From an uncultured Synechococcus sp. (GTDB taxonomy: Bacteria > Cyanobacteriota > Cyanobacteriia > Phormidesmidales > Phormidesmidaceae): a DNA stretch of 64,000 nt. The position numbers and the translations under genes are program-made. The DNA is taken from the NCBI GenBank assembly GCA_937911865.1, contig CALDSK010000145.1, positions 1-64,000 of the forward strand, given 5' to 3'. Position 1 is the first letter of the stretch, and each line of letters opens with the position of its first letter. Positions 39,626 through 48,587 of this stretch are shown piece by piece. Under the pieces are notes generated by a model. The model worked only from the letters and a program-made list of their open reading frames with translations. It had not been told where the DNA came from and ran no database searches.

Positions 39626-39748
39626 ATGACTCCTGAAACTATCAAAAGCCTAGAAGTTTGTTTCACTCTGGCGATCACACTCAGCCTCCTCTGCCCTATT
39701 CTGGTGTATTGCCTCCCAAACCGTCAGGCCAACCGTCAGACTGTCTAG
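39626..39748 (+). CDS. 40-residue single-pass membrane peptide
   Basis: ATG 39626 to TAG 39746-39748. It encodes MTPETIKSLEV, a hydrophobic stretch CFTLAITLSLLCPILVYCL (12-30) and a polar tail PNRQANRQTV. A perfect terminator follows 25 bases later, giving a complete gene-sized unit. Size and topology resemble small photosystem or NDH subunits (MTP start like PsbX), but the sequence does not match any I know. Confidence 0.55.
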   Translation: MTPETIKSLEVCFTLAITLSLLCPILVYCLPNRQANRQTV

Positions 39749-39773
39749 GCCAAAGCAGAAAACACAACCCACA

Positions 39774-39809
39774 AAAAGGCCGGAGCCTATTCAAAGACTC
39801 CGGCCTTTT
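39774..39809 (+). terminator. Terminator after the small peptide gene
   Basis: Perfect 12-bp stem AAAAGGCCGGAG (39774-39785) with CTCCGGCCTTTT (39798-39809), 12-base loop. Confidence 0.85.
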
Positions 39810-39907
39810 GCCGTTCACAAGCATTTAACTGAACAACACGACTTGTCCTAAAGCCACTACAGAGGGCGTCCGTAAAATTCCTGATGGTCGGCTGTCTGAA
39901 ACACAAC

Positions 39908-40297
39908 CTAATCTAATACGTTGATGACACCACAGGCCGCTGCGCCCTGAGCCGCATTCGTCAAAAAGCTGTCATCATTCGTCAATAGGCCGACGCCACC
40001 AGCTGCGACCGCACCTACGATCAAATCTTCAGTGAGGTTTCGCTCGCCCTCTTCTTGCAGCTCTTCATTGGCTACATGACAAGCCGCGCCCGCTGCCGCG
40101 CCATTAGCTGCATCGTCTACACCAAAATCGTCACCTAAGAGAAGTCCGGTACCCAGGCCGACCCCGGCCCCTACGGCCACGTCTTCTACAATTTCACCCG
40201 CCTTTGCAGGCTGGGCCATCATGACCATCAGGCCAGTCAGCGCGATCGCAGCAATCTCAGGTGTCATTACACGATTTACAAAATTGGAACGCTTCAT
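39908..40297 (-). CDS. Exported glycine-zipper-like protein
   Basis: 129 residues. Signal peptide (IAAIALTGLMVMMAQPAKA, residues 15-33, AKA-G cleavage). The mature part alternates Gly/Ala-rich stretches (VAVGAGVGLGTGLLLGDD, AANGAAAGAACHVA, VGAVAAGGVGLLTND), a glycine-zipper pattern of membrane-inserting helices. Two cysteines (in AACHVA and AACGVI). GGGAGT lies upstream of the ATG. Function unknown. Confidence 0.75.
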   Translation of the reverse strand: MKRSNFVNRVMTPEIAAIALTGLMVMMAQPAKAGEIVEDVAVGAGVGLGTGLLLGDDFGVDDAANGAAAGAACHVANEELQEEGERNLTEDLIVGAVAAGGVGLLTNDDSFLTNAAQGAAACGVINVLD

Positions 40298-40343
40298 AGA
40301 TACAACTCCCTTCGGAAATCAAAAAAACATTTCAACCGCGACA

Positions 40344-40357
40344 ATGATTTAAATCAT
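40344..40357. promoter_or_regulatory. 14-bp perfect palindrome upstream of the glycine-zipper gene
   Basis: ATGATTTAAATCAT, 47 bases before the start codon. Could be an operator; no regulator known. Confidence 0.35.
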
Positions 40358-40429
40358 ATCGAAGATATAGAAATTCTGTAGAAAAATTTGTAAGTAATTA
40401 TTTTTTCTTGGCTGAGCGCCTGTGCCACA

Positions 40430-41614
40430 TTATGATGCCGGATCGTTACTCAGCGCGATCGCAGCATTTTGCCCGCCGAAGCCAAAGCTAAAACACAGTA
40501 GATACCGCAGCTGAGCAGCTCGGGGCGATCGCACAAAATTCAAGTCAAAATCAGGCGATCGCAACCCCACACAGGGCACTAGCTGCTGTCGGTACAAGCT
40601 CATGAGTCCCAGCGCTACCGTCACCGCACCCGACGCCCCCAGCGTATGCCCCGACGCCCCTTTACTTGCCATCACCGCAGCGCGGCCCAGCAAAGCTTCA
40701 ATCAGGCTCGCCTCCATCCGATCGTTCTGCGCCGTACTCGTGCCGTGGGTATGCACTGCGTCTATCTCACTGGCTACTAGCCCACTGCGCACCAGGCACT
40801 GCACAACCGCCCGGTGACCCATTTGATAGCTCGGCTCAAAAGCGCTCACATGATGGCTATCGTTTGTAATGCCGCCGCTAAGTATCTGGCCATACACCCG
40901 TGCTTTACGCGCCGCCGCCAGTGTCGCTGACTCTAGCACCAGTAAAGCGCCGCCTTCTCCCAGCACGAACCCTTCTCGGTGCTCATCAAATGGATCGCAG
41001 CCCGTACTCGCCAATGCGCCCATCTTCCGAAAGCCTGCTAGGGGCAATCGGGTGATCGGTGCTTCTACAGCGCCGGCCACAACCCGATGACACTGACCGT
41101 TACGAATCAGATCAGCAGCCTGCGCGATTGCCCACACGCCCGTCGCGCAGGCTGCCATCGGTGCCAGTAGAGGTCCCTGTGCGCCTACCGTTTTTGCCAC
41201 AGTCAACGCTGGACTGTGGGGCAGCGCACCGAGCCAATTCTCCTCTATCTGCCCAGGCAATTGCTTTTGCTGCAATGCCATTGCTTCCCAAGTCTGTAAG
41301 TGGCTGCGACTGGAGCCTACTACCACGCCACAACTGCCTGCGTCAGACGCGTCCAGTGGCGCTATACCCGCGTCCTGCCAAGCCTCTGCGGCCAGCTGCG
41401 CTGTCATTTCTCGTAGGCTAATCGGTGATTTACCCACCATCGCCAGCGGTCCGGGGGCCAAATCTAAAAATGGCTGGCGGAGTGCGATCGCACTTTCACC
41501 AGCCACCAGCCTTGTCCAATTTGTCAGCGCCGACGTCCCTAGCGCCGTAGTAAGGCCAATTCCTGTCACGACAACATCTTGGTTAGAAGCAGTCACTGAC
41601 AGGCGATTCCTCAC
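40430..41614 (-). CDS. Beta-ketoacyl-ACP synthase (FabF-like)
   Basis: 394 residues from GTG 41614. Thiolase-fold condensing enzyme with Cys-His-His triad: C156 in MAACATGVWAIAQA, H290 in VHTHGTSTAQND, H323 in SKGASGHTLGASGA, plus K318. Shorter than housekeeping FabF (about 416). Not accompanied by acyl carrier protein or other fatty-acid genes here, so it may be a second condensing enzyme for a special acyl product rather than the main FabF. The start codon lies on the edge of a 17-bp tandem repeat and has no clear ribosome binding site. Confidence 0.88.
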   Translation of the reverse strand: MRNRLSVTASNQDVVVTGIGLTTALGTSALTNWTRLVAGESAIALRQPFLDLAPGPLAMVGKSPISLREMTAQLAAEAWQDAGIAPLDASDAGSCGVVVGSSRSHLQTWEAMALQQKQLPGQIEENWLGALPHSPALTVAKTVGAQGPLLAPMAACATGVWAIAQAADLIRNGQCHRVVAGAVEAPITRLPLAGFRKMGALASTGCDPFDEHREGFVLGEGGALLVLESATLAAARKARVYGQILSGGITNDSHHVSAFEPSYQMGHRAVVQCLVRSGLVASEIDAVHTHGTSTAQNDRMEASLIEALLGRAAVMASKGASGHTLGASGAVTVALGLMSLYRQQLVPCVGLRSPDFDLNFVRSPRAAQLRYLLCFSFGFGGQNAAIALSNDPAS

Positions 41615-41662
41615 ACTCTACTGGTTTGTACACTCTATTGGTTTGCACACTCATTAGTTTGC
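41613..41662. repeat. 17-bp tandem repeat at the ketosynthase start codon
   Basis: ACACTCTACTGGTTTGT, ACACTCTATTGGTTTGC, ACACTCATTAGTTTGC in a row; the first touches the GTG start of the ketosynthase gene. Confidence 0.88.
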
Positions 41663-41675
41663 ACTATGAGTAAAG

Positions 41676-42437
41676 CTACGATTCGGGCACAACCAAATTG
41701 TCTGCACCAGAGGTAATGGTGACAGATGAAATTACATCGCCGAGCTGAATATCATCCACCACGTCAATGCCGTCTGTAACGTAGCCAAATACCGCATAGC
41801 TCCCATCGAGGAAGGGAACATCGGCCAGTGTAATGTAGAACTGAGAAGAGGCTGTATTCACACCAGAGCGAGCCATTGCGATCGCACCTTTTTGGTGCTT
41901 TAACACTGGAGCTGACTGAATCTGCGCATCTGGCAAGGTCGTGCCATATACAATCTCATCCGAGTCTTCTGTCGCAATTTCCAGTGGAATTTCGCGAGGT
42001 GCACCGGTCGCTTCATCAACGTAGCCACCGGTTCCTAGCTGTGCGTTAGGCACATTTGGATCCTTGCTCTGCGGGTCGCCGCCTTGGGCAACAAACGGCT
42101 CAGGGCTATCAACCACCCGGTGAAAAATCGTACCGTCGTACACACCTTTTTGTGCCAGGTCAACAAAGTTACCCGCTGTAATCGGCGCTTTGTCACCGTC
42201 TAGCTCAACGGTAATGACGCGGCTACCCACGGTAATTTCAGCCGTGGCCTTGCCGTTGAGTCTTACTAGGCCCTCGGTTAGCTCAGCCGCGTCGGGTAGT
42301 ACAGCGACTGGTGGAGCCGGTTCTGCTGTCTCTGCCACAGGCGGAATATCAGCGGGCTCACTACAGCTACCCATAAAAAGTGCGATCGCAACCAAAACAG
42401 ACCACCGTTTGGCCCCGGTACTAAAACCTAGTTTCAT
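41676..42437 (-). CDS. Peptidyl-prolyl cis-trans isomerase, cyclophilin type, probable lipoprotein
   Basis: 253 residues. N-terminal hydrophobic stretch ending ALFMGSCSEP fits a lipoprotein signal with lipid attachment at C25; a Pro/Ala linker follows. The cyclophilin domain covers about 60-250: FVDLAQKGVYDGTIFHRVV, FVAQGGDPQSK (catalytic region), GAIAMARSGVNTASSQFYI and LDGSYAVFGYVTDGIDVV. It catalyses proline isomerisation, probably in the thylakoid lumen or periplasm. Confidence 0.93.
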   Translation of the reverse strand: MKLGFSTGAKRWSVLVAIALFMGSCSEPADIPPVAETAEPAPPVAVLPDAAELTEGLVRLNGKATAEITVGSRVITVELDGDKAPITAGNFVDLAQKGVYDGTIFHRVVDSPEPFVAQGGDPQSKDPNVPNAQLGTGGYVDEATGAPREIPLEIATEDSDEIVYGTTLPDAQIQSAPVLKHQKGAIAMARSGVNTASSQFYITLADVPFLDGSYAVFGYVTDGIDVVDDIQLGDVISSVTITSGADNLVVPES

Positions 42438-42730
42438 ATAAATTATGTGCTCCCAAATGTGCTGATTTCGTACTGAATTTTGCGTATTGGCCTAAAAGCG
42501 TGCTGACTTAAAAAGTATTCTTGAAAAATCATCCGCACGACTGCAAACCATCGGCAGCTTAGCGCTTAGTTTGTAAGCACTAAATTTGCCTGATGCGAGC
42601 AGAGTGCGCACATTCTGTCACAGCCAGCGATCTTCTTCAATGCGCTAACCAATGCATTTTTGATTTAGCGATAAAAGTTAGCCAAAAACACTGAGAACTC
42701 AAAGAAATCAGCTACTTAGCAGTCATCTGC

Positions 42731-43327
42731 TTACAGCCCTTCCAAAGGCACCTGCAAAAAGCGAGCGAGCTCAGCGCCCTGATTTTCCAAGTCGGCTAGC
42801 GAAATCGGTTGACCCACTCGCGTCATCGGAATATCGCCTTTCCCTTTTACCTTCAAATACAAGGCTCGCTTAGGGTTTAAGCCTTCTTGAATCTCGGCTC
42901 TGACCGCGAGTACATCCTTTAGCGGATAGTGCAGGTCAATCTCACGGTTTTTACCTGGAAAGCCATAGCGGAAAATACGGGCTTCGCTCTTTTCTTTATC
43001 GAATTCGTTGTAGCCGCTGCCAACGTTCCATTTAATAATCAGCACCAGGTACAGACAAAGTAGCAGCGCTGCTGTGCCATAAAAGCCCATCGCAATGCCT
43101 TGAGGAATAAAGACCAGCTGAGCCGGCAGGTCCGAGAAGGGCAGCAGGTTCGTCTGCAAGTAGCTAGAAATTCCGGCTAAAAAGAATCCAGTGCCGCCAA
43201 TTGCAGTAATGGCCGCCCAAAAGTAATTGCTAGGACGACGAGCACCTAAAATTTCTCGGCGCAGAACCGTTTTACCCGCAGGACGGCTTTTTTTAGAAGA
43301 GGGAGTCGGGGCTTTAGAAGCAGTCAT
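42731..43327 (-). CDS. ycf4: Photosystem I assembly protein Ycf4
   Basis: 198 residues. Two transmembrane segments (36-56 and about 85-108) and a soluble domain ending FLQVPLEGL. Conserved block EILGARRPSNYFWAAITAIGG, SGYNEFDKEKSEARIFRYGFPG and KDVLAVRAEIQEGLNP are diagnostic of Ycf4. It sits divergent from psbD, a frequent cyanobacterial arrangement. Confidence 0.96.
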   Translation of the reverse strand: MTASKAPTPSSKKSRPAGKTVLRREILGARRPSNYFWAAITAIGGTGFFLAGISSYLQTNLLPFSDLPAQLVFIPQGIAMGFYGTAALLLCLYLVLIIKWNVGSGYNEFDKEKSEARIFRYGFPGKNREIDLHYPLKDVLAVRAEIQEGLNPKRALYLKVKGKGDIPMTRVGQPISLADLENQGAELARFLQVPLEGL

Positions 43328-43651
43328 AGCTCGGACGGTAGTTTGAAGACAATATTTTTTCGGTGAGGGCTATACAAGAACCTACCTTGAAACAGGCGCC
43401 GCTTCTATATATAGAAGCGTTAAGCATCGTTAAGCCATCGTCAGTCTAAATAGTATCGGGTTACTCAAAAATCTGTCGGGCTAGCCTTGCACACCGCAGG
43501 CTTTCTGAGAGGGAGCCAACCGAGAGAAAATATAGTAAAGGTTAAGAATTTCGGAATATTAGGGCCTACGCCCTGTCGTCTTAGTGCCTCTAGCGAAAGG
43601 AATGCATCAGACTATACAAAAGGGTTTGCTCTGTTTTGAGGGTGTTGACAA

Positions 43652-43671
43652 AAATGTGCGATCGCACATTT
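43652..43671. promoter_or_regulatory. 20-bp perfect palindrome centred on HIP1
   Basis: AAATGTGCGATCGCACATTT, immediately after a TTGACA (43645-43650). Either an operator or a chance extension of the HIP1 octamer GCGATCGC. It lies about 60 bases upstream of the psbD -35 candidate. Confidence 0.5.
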
Positions 43672-43730
43672 CCAGCCTTAGAAAGTAATCTTTTTTCTGC
43701 CAAAAAAAATCTGAGAACTTACATGACAGA

Positions 43731-43759
43731 TTGTAAAAAAATGAATCAGTCCTTATGAT
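43731..43759 (+). promoter_or_regulatory. Candidate sigma-70-type promoter of psbD
   Basis: TTGTAA (43731-43736), 17-base spacer, TATGAT (43754-43759). Start of transcription would be near 43766, leaving a leader of roughly 195 nt. Confidence 0.45.
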
Positions 43760-43962
43760 AAGTACATGCCAAAATCCTTTAGGGCAGTGACATAGTGACA
43801 TTTTCACTGGCTGCCTTGAGTCATGGACTGGTTTGGATATTCCATAACTTCGGTCTATTAGCCCAAGTAGAAGTGCGAAATGAGATTGCAAAGAGCACTG
43901 TTGCCGTCCATCGCATTCAAACGGGCAAAGGACTTAATGCCATATTAAGAGGATTCTTTTAA

Positions 43963-45021
43963 ATGACCATAGCAATGGGACAAGCGCCCGCCGCACGGGG
44001 GCGGTTTGACGTCCTCGATGACTGGCTAAAGCGCGACCGATTTGTCTTTGTAGGTTGGTCTGGTTTGCTTCTATTCCCCTGCGCCTTCATGGCAATTGGT
44101 GGATGGATGACCGGCACGACCTTCGTCACCTCGTGGTACACCCACGGGCTGGCAAGCTCTTACCTAGAAGGCTGCAACTTCCTCACCGTTGCAGTCTCAA
44201 CCCCCGCCGACAGCATGGGTCACTCCCTGCTGCTGCTGTGGGGCCCTGAAGCCCAGGGTTCGTTTGTTCGCTGGTGCCAGATTGGCGGCCTGTGGGCATT
44301 CGTCGCGCTGCACGGTGCGTTTGCACTGATTGGCTTCATGCTGCGTCAGTTCGAGATTTCTCGACTGGTCGGCATTCGTCCTTACAACGCAATCGCCTTC
44401 AGTGGTCCGATTGCGGTGTTTGTGTCCGTATTCTTGATGTACCCGCTGGGTCAGTCCTCGTGGTTCTTCGCGCCAAGCTTCGGTGTGGCGGCGATTTTCC
44501 GCTTCTTGCTGTTCTTGCAGGGCTTCCACAACTGGACGCTGAACCCGTTCCACATGATGGGCGTAGCGGGCATCCTGGGTGGTGCGCTGCTGTGTGCCAT
44601 TCACGGTGCGACGGTAGAGAACACGCTGTTCCAGGACAACGAGAATGCGAACACGTTTCGAGCGTTTGAGCCGACTCAGTCGGAAGAGACGTATTCGATG
44701 GTGACAGCGAACCGATTCTGGTCTCAGATTTTCGGTATCGCGTTTAGCAACAAGCGCTGGTTGCACTTCTTCATGCTGTTCGTCCCCGTGACGGGCCTAT
44801 GGATGAGTTCAATCGGCATCGTCGGTCTTGCACTGAACCTACGCGCCTATGACTTCGTGTCACAGGAAATCCGCGCAGCGGAAGACCCTGAGTTTGAGAC
44901 CTTCTACACCAAGAACATCTTGTTGAACGAAGGTATTCGTGCATGGTTGAGTCCACAGGACCAGCCGCATGAGAAATTTGTATTCCCTGAAGAGGTACTC
45001 CCCCGTGGTAACGCTCTCTAA
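43963..45021 (+). CDS. psbD: Photosystem II reaction centre protein D2
   Basis: 352 residues, exact family length. D2 binds the P680 chlorophylls, pheophytin, QA and, with D1, the non-heme iron. Begins [34 protein letters not shown] (split), with [28 protein letters not shown] for the iron/QA histidine helix and [24 protein letters not shown] at the end. AGAGGA sits eight bases upstream. Overlaps psbC by 17 bases. Confidence 0.99.
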   Translation: MTIAMGQAPAARGRFDVLDDWLKRDRFVFVGWSGLLLFPCAFMAIGGWMTGTTFVTSWYTHGLASSYLEGCNFLTVAVSTPADSMGHSLLLLWGPEAQGSFVRWCQIGGLWAFVALHGAFALIGFMLRQFEISRLVGIRPYNAIAFSGPIAVFVSVFLMYPLGQSSWFFAPSFGVAAIFRFLLFLQGFHNWTLNPFHMMGVAGILGGALLCAIHGATVENTLFQDNENANTFRAFEPTQSEETYSMVTANRFWSQIFGIAFSNKRWLHFFMLFVPVTGLWMSSIGIVGLALNLRAYDFVSQEIRAAEDPEFETFYTKNILLNEGIRAWLSPQDQPHEKFVFPEEVLPRGNAL

Positions 45022-46390
45022 TAACGGCTTCGTTGGCGGTGGCCGCGACCAGCCCTCCACCGGCTATGCCTGGTGGTCTGGTAACGCCCGCCTCATCGAT
45101 TTGTCCGGTAAGCTGCTGGGTGCCCACGTCGCCCACGCAGGTCTAATCGTATTGTGGACCGGTGCGATGACTTTGTTTGAAGTCTCTCACTACATCCCTG
45201 AAAAACCAATGTACGAGCAGGGCTGCATTTTGCTGCCTCACCTCGCAACCTTGGGCTGGGGCGTCGGCCCTGGCGGTGAAGTTATCAACCTATTCCCCTA
45301 CTTTGTAGTGGGTGTACTTCACCTTATCTCTTCTGCAGTTCTTGGCCTTGGCGGCGTGTATCACGCCCTCCGCGGTCCTGAAACACTTGAAGAGTACTCC
45401 AGCTTCTTTAGCCAAGACTGGAAAGACAAGAACCAGATGACTAACATCATCGGCTATCACCTCATCCTGCTGGGCTTGGGTGCGTTCTTGCTCGTAATCA
45501 AAGCCTGCTTCCTCGGTGGCGTTTATGACACCTGGGCACCAGGCGGTGGTGACGTTCGTGTAATCACGAACCCCACCTTGAATCCTGCGGTTATCTTCGG
45601 CTATCTCACCACGTCTCCGTTTGGCGGCGAGGGTTGGATTGTCGGCGTTAACAACATGGAAGACATCATCGGTGGTCATATTTGGATTGGCCTCATCTGT
45701 ATCTCCGGTGGCGTATTCCACATTTTGACCAAGCCCTTTGGCTGGGCACGTCGCGCCCTCATTTGGAACGGTGAGGCATACCTCTCCTACTCCATTGGTG
45801 CTGTGTCCTTGATGGCCTTCATCTGTGCTTGTTACGTGTGGTTCAACAACACTGCTTACCCCAGTGAGTTCTACGGCCCAACCAACGCTGAAGCTTCCCA
45901 GGCTCAGGCCATGACTTTCTTGGTTCGTGACCAACGCCTCGGTGCCAACATTGGTTCTGCCCAAGGTCCAACTGGTTTGGGTAAGTACCTCATGCGCTCC
46001 CCAACTGGAGAGATCATCTTCGGTGGTGAGACTATGCGTTTCTGGGACTTCGACGGTCCTTGGCTCGCACCTTTACGTGGCACAAACGGCCTCGATCTTG
46101 ACAAGCTCAAGAACGACATCCAGCCATGGCAGGTACGACGCGCAGCTGAGTACATGACTCACGCGCCCAACGCTTCTATTAACTCTGTAGGCGGCATCAT
46201 CACAGAAGTTAACTCCGTTAACTTCGTTAACCCCCGTCAGTGGTTGGCTTCCTTCCACTTCGTAATGGCCTTCTTCTTCTTAGTAGGTCACCTATGGCAT
46301 GCGGGCCGCGCCCGCGCCGCTGAAGGTGGTTTCGAGAAAGGTCTAGACCGCGAATCAGAGCCAGTATTGGCAATGCCTGACCTCGACTAA
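45005..46390 (+). CDS. psbC: Photosystem II core antenna protein CP43
   Basis: 461 residues from the GTG at 45005-45007, which is inside psbD; GAGG lies nine bases upstream and the protein then begins with the expected [26 protein letters not shown] (split). CP43 binds about 13 chlorophylls and its large lumenal loop contributes to the manganese cluster: [26 protein letters not shown] carries the Arg/Glu ligands (WDFRxPW region). The overlap with psbD by 17 bases is the conserved psbDC arrangement and implies translational coupling. Confidence 0.98.
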   Translation: MVTLSNNGFVGGGRDQPSTGYAWWSGNARLIDLSGKLLGAHVAHAGLIVLWTGAMTLFEVSHYIPEKPMYEQGCILLPHLATLGWGVGPGGEVINLFPYFVVGVLHLISSAVLGLGGVYHALRGPETLEEYSSFFSQDWKDKNQMTNIIGYHLILLGLGAFLLVIKACFLGGVYDTWAPGGGDVRVITNPTLNPAVIFGYLTTSPFGGEGWIVGVNNMEDIIGGHIWIGLICISGGVFHILTKPFGWARRALIWNGEAYLSYSIGAVSLMAFICACYVWFNNTAYPSEFYGPTNAEASQAQAMTFLVRDQRLGANIGSAQGPTGLGKYLMRSPTGEIIFGGETMRFWDFDGPWLAPLRGTNGLDLDKLKNDIQPWQVRRAAEYMTHAPNASINSVGGIITEVNSVNFVNPRQWLASFHFVMAFFFLVGHLWHAGRARAAEGGFEKGLDRESEPVLAMPDLD

Positions 46391-46435
46391 TTAGCTAATC
46401 GCCTTCAAGCGATGACCTGAATAGAAAAGGCTAGT

Positions 46436-46474
46436 AGAAAGCCTCTCATCGCTGCGATGAGAGGCTTTCTTTTT
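46436..46474 (+). terminator. psbDC terminator
   Basis: Perfect 16-bp stem AGAAAGCCTCTCATCG (46436-46451) with CGATGAGAGGCTTTCT (46455-46470), loop CTG, then TTTT. Confidence 0.93.
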
Positions 46475-46749
46475 GCACAACCACTCTCCGCTCGGTCACT
46501 ACTGCTTAGCGTCGCGCGCGACGGTTTCACCCACCGGCAACCCAATCGGCACCTTCAAAATTACACGGCATTCTCTTGTGCAGGGGGTGTGGGGGCGTTG
46601 AGGCCCCCACGAACAGGAGGGTCATAGGGAGGAAATCCCTAAATCTTGCCGCCTTGCCTCTTGCCTCTTACCCTAAAAGCAATACGTAAGAGCAACACGC
46701 AAGAACAACACGTAAAAGCAATCCACAAGAACATCCCAAAAAAGACGCC
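46475..46749. repeat. Repeat-rich intergenic region with interspersed repeat copy B
   Basis: 46589-46610 forms a G/C hairpin (GTGGGGGC / GCCCCCAC). 46630-46665 holds GGAAATCCC then TCTTGCCGCCTTGCCTCTTG, the inverse of the copy at 37924-37957. 46676-46728 is a 13-bp tandem repeat, four copies: AGCAATACGTAAG, AGCAACACGCAAG, AACAACACGTAAA, AGCAATCCACAAG. Confidence 0.75.
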
Positions 46750-47049
46750 ATGCTCAACGCCCCCTACTACCTTCTTCGCTCCAAATCCACCGGTAAATAC
46801 CTCATCGCCCGCCCCCCAGTCGAAGGCGAACACCCCGAAGCTCCCACCAACCCCTTCCTCCTCCTCTTCATCGCCGACTACGATGCCCTCAGCTACCTCA
46901 ACGCCCCCGCCAAAGCCCACGCCACCCAATTCTCCGTAGAATACTGCGACCAAACCAAAATTAAAGGAATCTGCGATCGCTGGAGCTACAAAGGCATCGG
47001 CATCGTTAACGATCCACTCGTTCCCCGAGTCGAATTCATGAGCCTCTAA
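46750..47049 (+). CDS. Conserved-looking hypothetical protein, 99 residues
   Basis: Soluble 99-residue protein beginning MLNAPYYLLRSKSTGKYLIARPP. No family recognised; the fold looks mixed alpha/beta with aromatic-rich segments (LLLFIADYDALSYLNAP, CDRWSYKGIGIVNDP). Codons end almost always in C, the strongest C/A bias of any plus-strand gene here, and the frame is well supported by this. Preceded by the 13-bp repeat array; no ribosome binding site seen. Confidence 0.7.
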   Translation: MLNAPYYLLRSKSTGKYLIARPPVEGEHPEAPTNPFLLLFIADYDALSYLNAPAKAHATQFSVEYCDQTKIKGICDRWSYKGIGIVNDPLVPRVEFMSL

Positions 47050-47082
47050 ATCCATAAGCCTCTAGCTCTCTAGGCCGCCAAC

Positions 47083-47751
47083 TCACAAACTCAAAGACTC
47101 AATCCAATCTCCCAACCCACTCAAAATCAGCTGCACCCCAATCGCCATGACAAACAACCCCAACAACCGACTCAACGCCTGAATTCCCCCCGCGCCCAAC
47201 CACTTCAGCAACAAACTAGAAAACCGCAGAGAAACATAAATCACCAACCCAATTAGCCCAATCGCAACCCCCGCCGCTAGCAAATTCCACATTGTCCGTA
47301 CCGCATCCGCGCCTCGGCTCGCCTCAGCCGCCAATCCCAACGCCACTGCGATCGCACCTGGCCCCGCCAGCAAAGGAATCGTCATCGGCATAAACGAAAT
47401 ATCCTCATGCTCCACTGCCCGATGAGTTGCATCTTCATTTTCCAACTCACTCATTTTTGAGTCAGCATTCATCGTGTGCCAGGCTGCATGAAACACAACA
47501 ATTCCCCCGGCAATCCGCACAACCTCTAGCGAGATACCAAAAAAACTGAGGATGCCCCCACCGACTAGCAAAAAGCCGACCAGCAGCAAAATGACATTGA
47601 GGGCAATTTGCTGAGCATAGCTGTGTCGTAAAGAGTCCGGAATGCCTGCCGTGAGTACCAGGAAAATTGGCACACCCCCAATCGGGTCAATAACCGGAAA
47701 TAGTGCTGCAATACTGCCCAAAACGAAGTCGACAAAATCTGGAATGGGCAC
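47083..47751 (-). CDS. MarC-family integral membrane protein
   Basis: 222 residues from GTG 47751 with GAGG upstream. Six hydrophobic segments. Diagnostic FPVIDPIGGVPIFLVLT at the start, RIAGGIVVFHAAWHTM and MPLTIPLLAGPGAIAVAL-like sequence (MPMTIPLLAGPGAIAVAL) identify the MarC/SNG-1 family; function is not known despite the multiple-antibiotic-resistance name. Confidence 0.92.
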   Translation of the reverse strand: MPIPDFVDFVLGSIAALFPVIDPIGGVPIFLVLTAGIPDSLRHSYAQQIALNVILLLVGFLLVGGGILSFFGISLEVVRIAGGIVVFHAAWHTMNADSKMSELENEDATHRAVEHEDISFMPMTIPLLAGPGAIAVALGLAAEASRGADAVRTMWNLLAAGVAIGLIGLVIYVSLRFSSLLLKWLGAGGIQALSRLLGLFVMAIGVQLILSGLGDWIESLSL

Positions 47752-47790
47752 AAGCCGACCTCACTTAGAAAACAGCACAGTCACTCTTTT

Positions 47791-48297
47791 TTACTCAAAC
47801 CTTCTCAGCATATTGAGAGAGTATTGTCCTCTGCGATTGACGATTTCAGATCCTGCTACTGCGATAAATCCCAGTCGTTCGTATAGCCGCAGAGCCGGGT
47901 TATCTGACTGAGTGCTTAATGATATTGCAGGGAACCTGCCTTGCGCCATTTGCAGCAGCTGCTTCAACAGCGCCGTCCCAATGCCTTGTCCGCGGTTTTC
48001 TGGAATAACTGCGATCGCCAGCTCCGGCACCTCATCAGCCACATAGCCATAGCCGTGATCGCCTTCCGACCATAGCCGCACCCAAGCCGCGCCTACCGGC
48101 ATCCCTGCCTGCTCGGCAATCACGCCCACATCACCCGTCCGTCCCCAGCCAGCGACATATCGCACCAAATCAGCATTCGCCTTCACCCCAGACAAAGACG
48201 ACTCATGCGCCGCATACATCAACATCGTCCACAGTGTAGGCTCATCTTTAGCCTTCGAGGGACGAATCAGAATCTCAGTCGTCATTTCCTCAGTCAT
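47791..48297 (-). CDS. GNAT-family N-acetyltransferase
   Basis: 168 residues. Acetyl-CoA-binding motif A is PENRGQGIGTALLKQLLQMA (110-129); motif B region SLSTQSDNPALRLYERLGF follows. N-terminal ILIRPSKAKDEPTLWTML fits the first strand and helix of GNAT. Substrate unknown. Confidence 0.9.
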   Translation of the reverse strand: MTEEMTTEILIRPSKAKDEPTLWTMLMYAAHESSLSGVKANADLVRYVAGWGRTGDVGVIAEQAGMPVGAAWVRLWSEGDHGYGYVADEVPELAIAVIPENRGQGIGTALLKQLLQMAQGRFPAISLSTQSDNPALRLYERLGFIAVAGSEIVNRRGQYSLNMLRRFE

Positions 48298-48326
48298 TTA
48301 TCGGTAGCTCAGACACAAACCGACTT

Positions 48327-48587
48327 CTAATCGTACACATCTCGACGGTGCCCAACTCTTTGTATCGAGATAATAGATATTTCAGCCATAAAAGAATATA
48401 CAACCCTGTAGTCACCAACTCTGAGTTTAAACAGGCCACTCAAGTCACCTGTTAGTGGTTGAGGAACTAAAGACTCAAAATGCTCTCCTAACCACGCTAT
48501 CTTCTTCAAAATGCGTGTTCTAACTTGACTGTTCAGTTTCTTCAAGTCTTTCATTGCAGTATCTGAGATCTCGACCTTGTAGCTCAT
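48327..48587 (-). CDS. RelE/ParE-family toxin
   Basis: 86 residues: YKVEISDTAMKDLKKLNSQVRTRILKKI, then PLTGDLSGLFKLRVGDYRVVYSF and ending VGHRRDVYD. These are the RelE signature elements, with basic residues (K/R in LRVGDYR, HRRDVY) for ribosome-dependent mRNA cleavage. Overlaps the upstream antitoxin gene by four bases. Confidence 0.9.
   Translation of the reverse strand: MSYKVEISDTAMKDLKKLNSQVRTRILKKIAWLGEHFESLVPQPLTGDLSGLFKLRVGDYRVVYSFMAEISIISIQRVGHRRDVYD

Larger units (their letters stand above)
43328..43962. other. ycf4 / psbD divergent regulatory region
   Basis: 635 bases without a gene. Contains the psbD promoter candidate (43731-43759), a HIP1-centred palindrome (43652-43671), and an A-rich tract. 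The psbD ribosome binding site AGAGGA lies at about 43949-43954. Confidence 0.6.

Noticed and set aside
43645..43650. TTGACA as the psbD -35 box
   Set aside because: No suitable -10 at 16-18 bases; the pair TTGTAA/TATGAT at 43731-43759 is a better candidate.
44969..45004. psbC start at an upstream in-frame ATG within psbD
   Set aside because: CP43 homologues begin with VTLSN; the GTG at 45005 with GAGG upstream is the known start type.
46639..47055. 138-codon minus-strand ORF opposite the 99-residue gene
   Set aside because: Gly/Val/Glu-rich translation of C/A-rich DNA; the plus-strand frame has a more natural protein composition.
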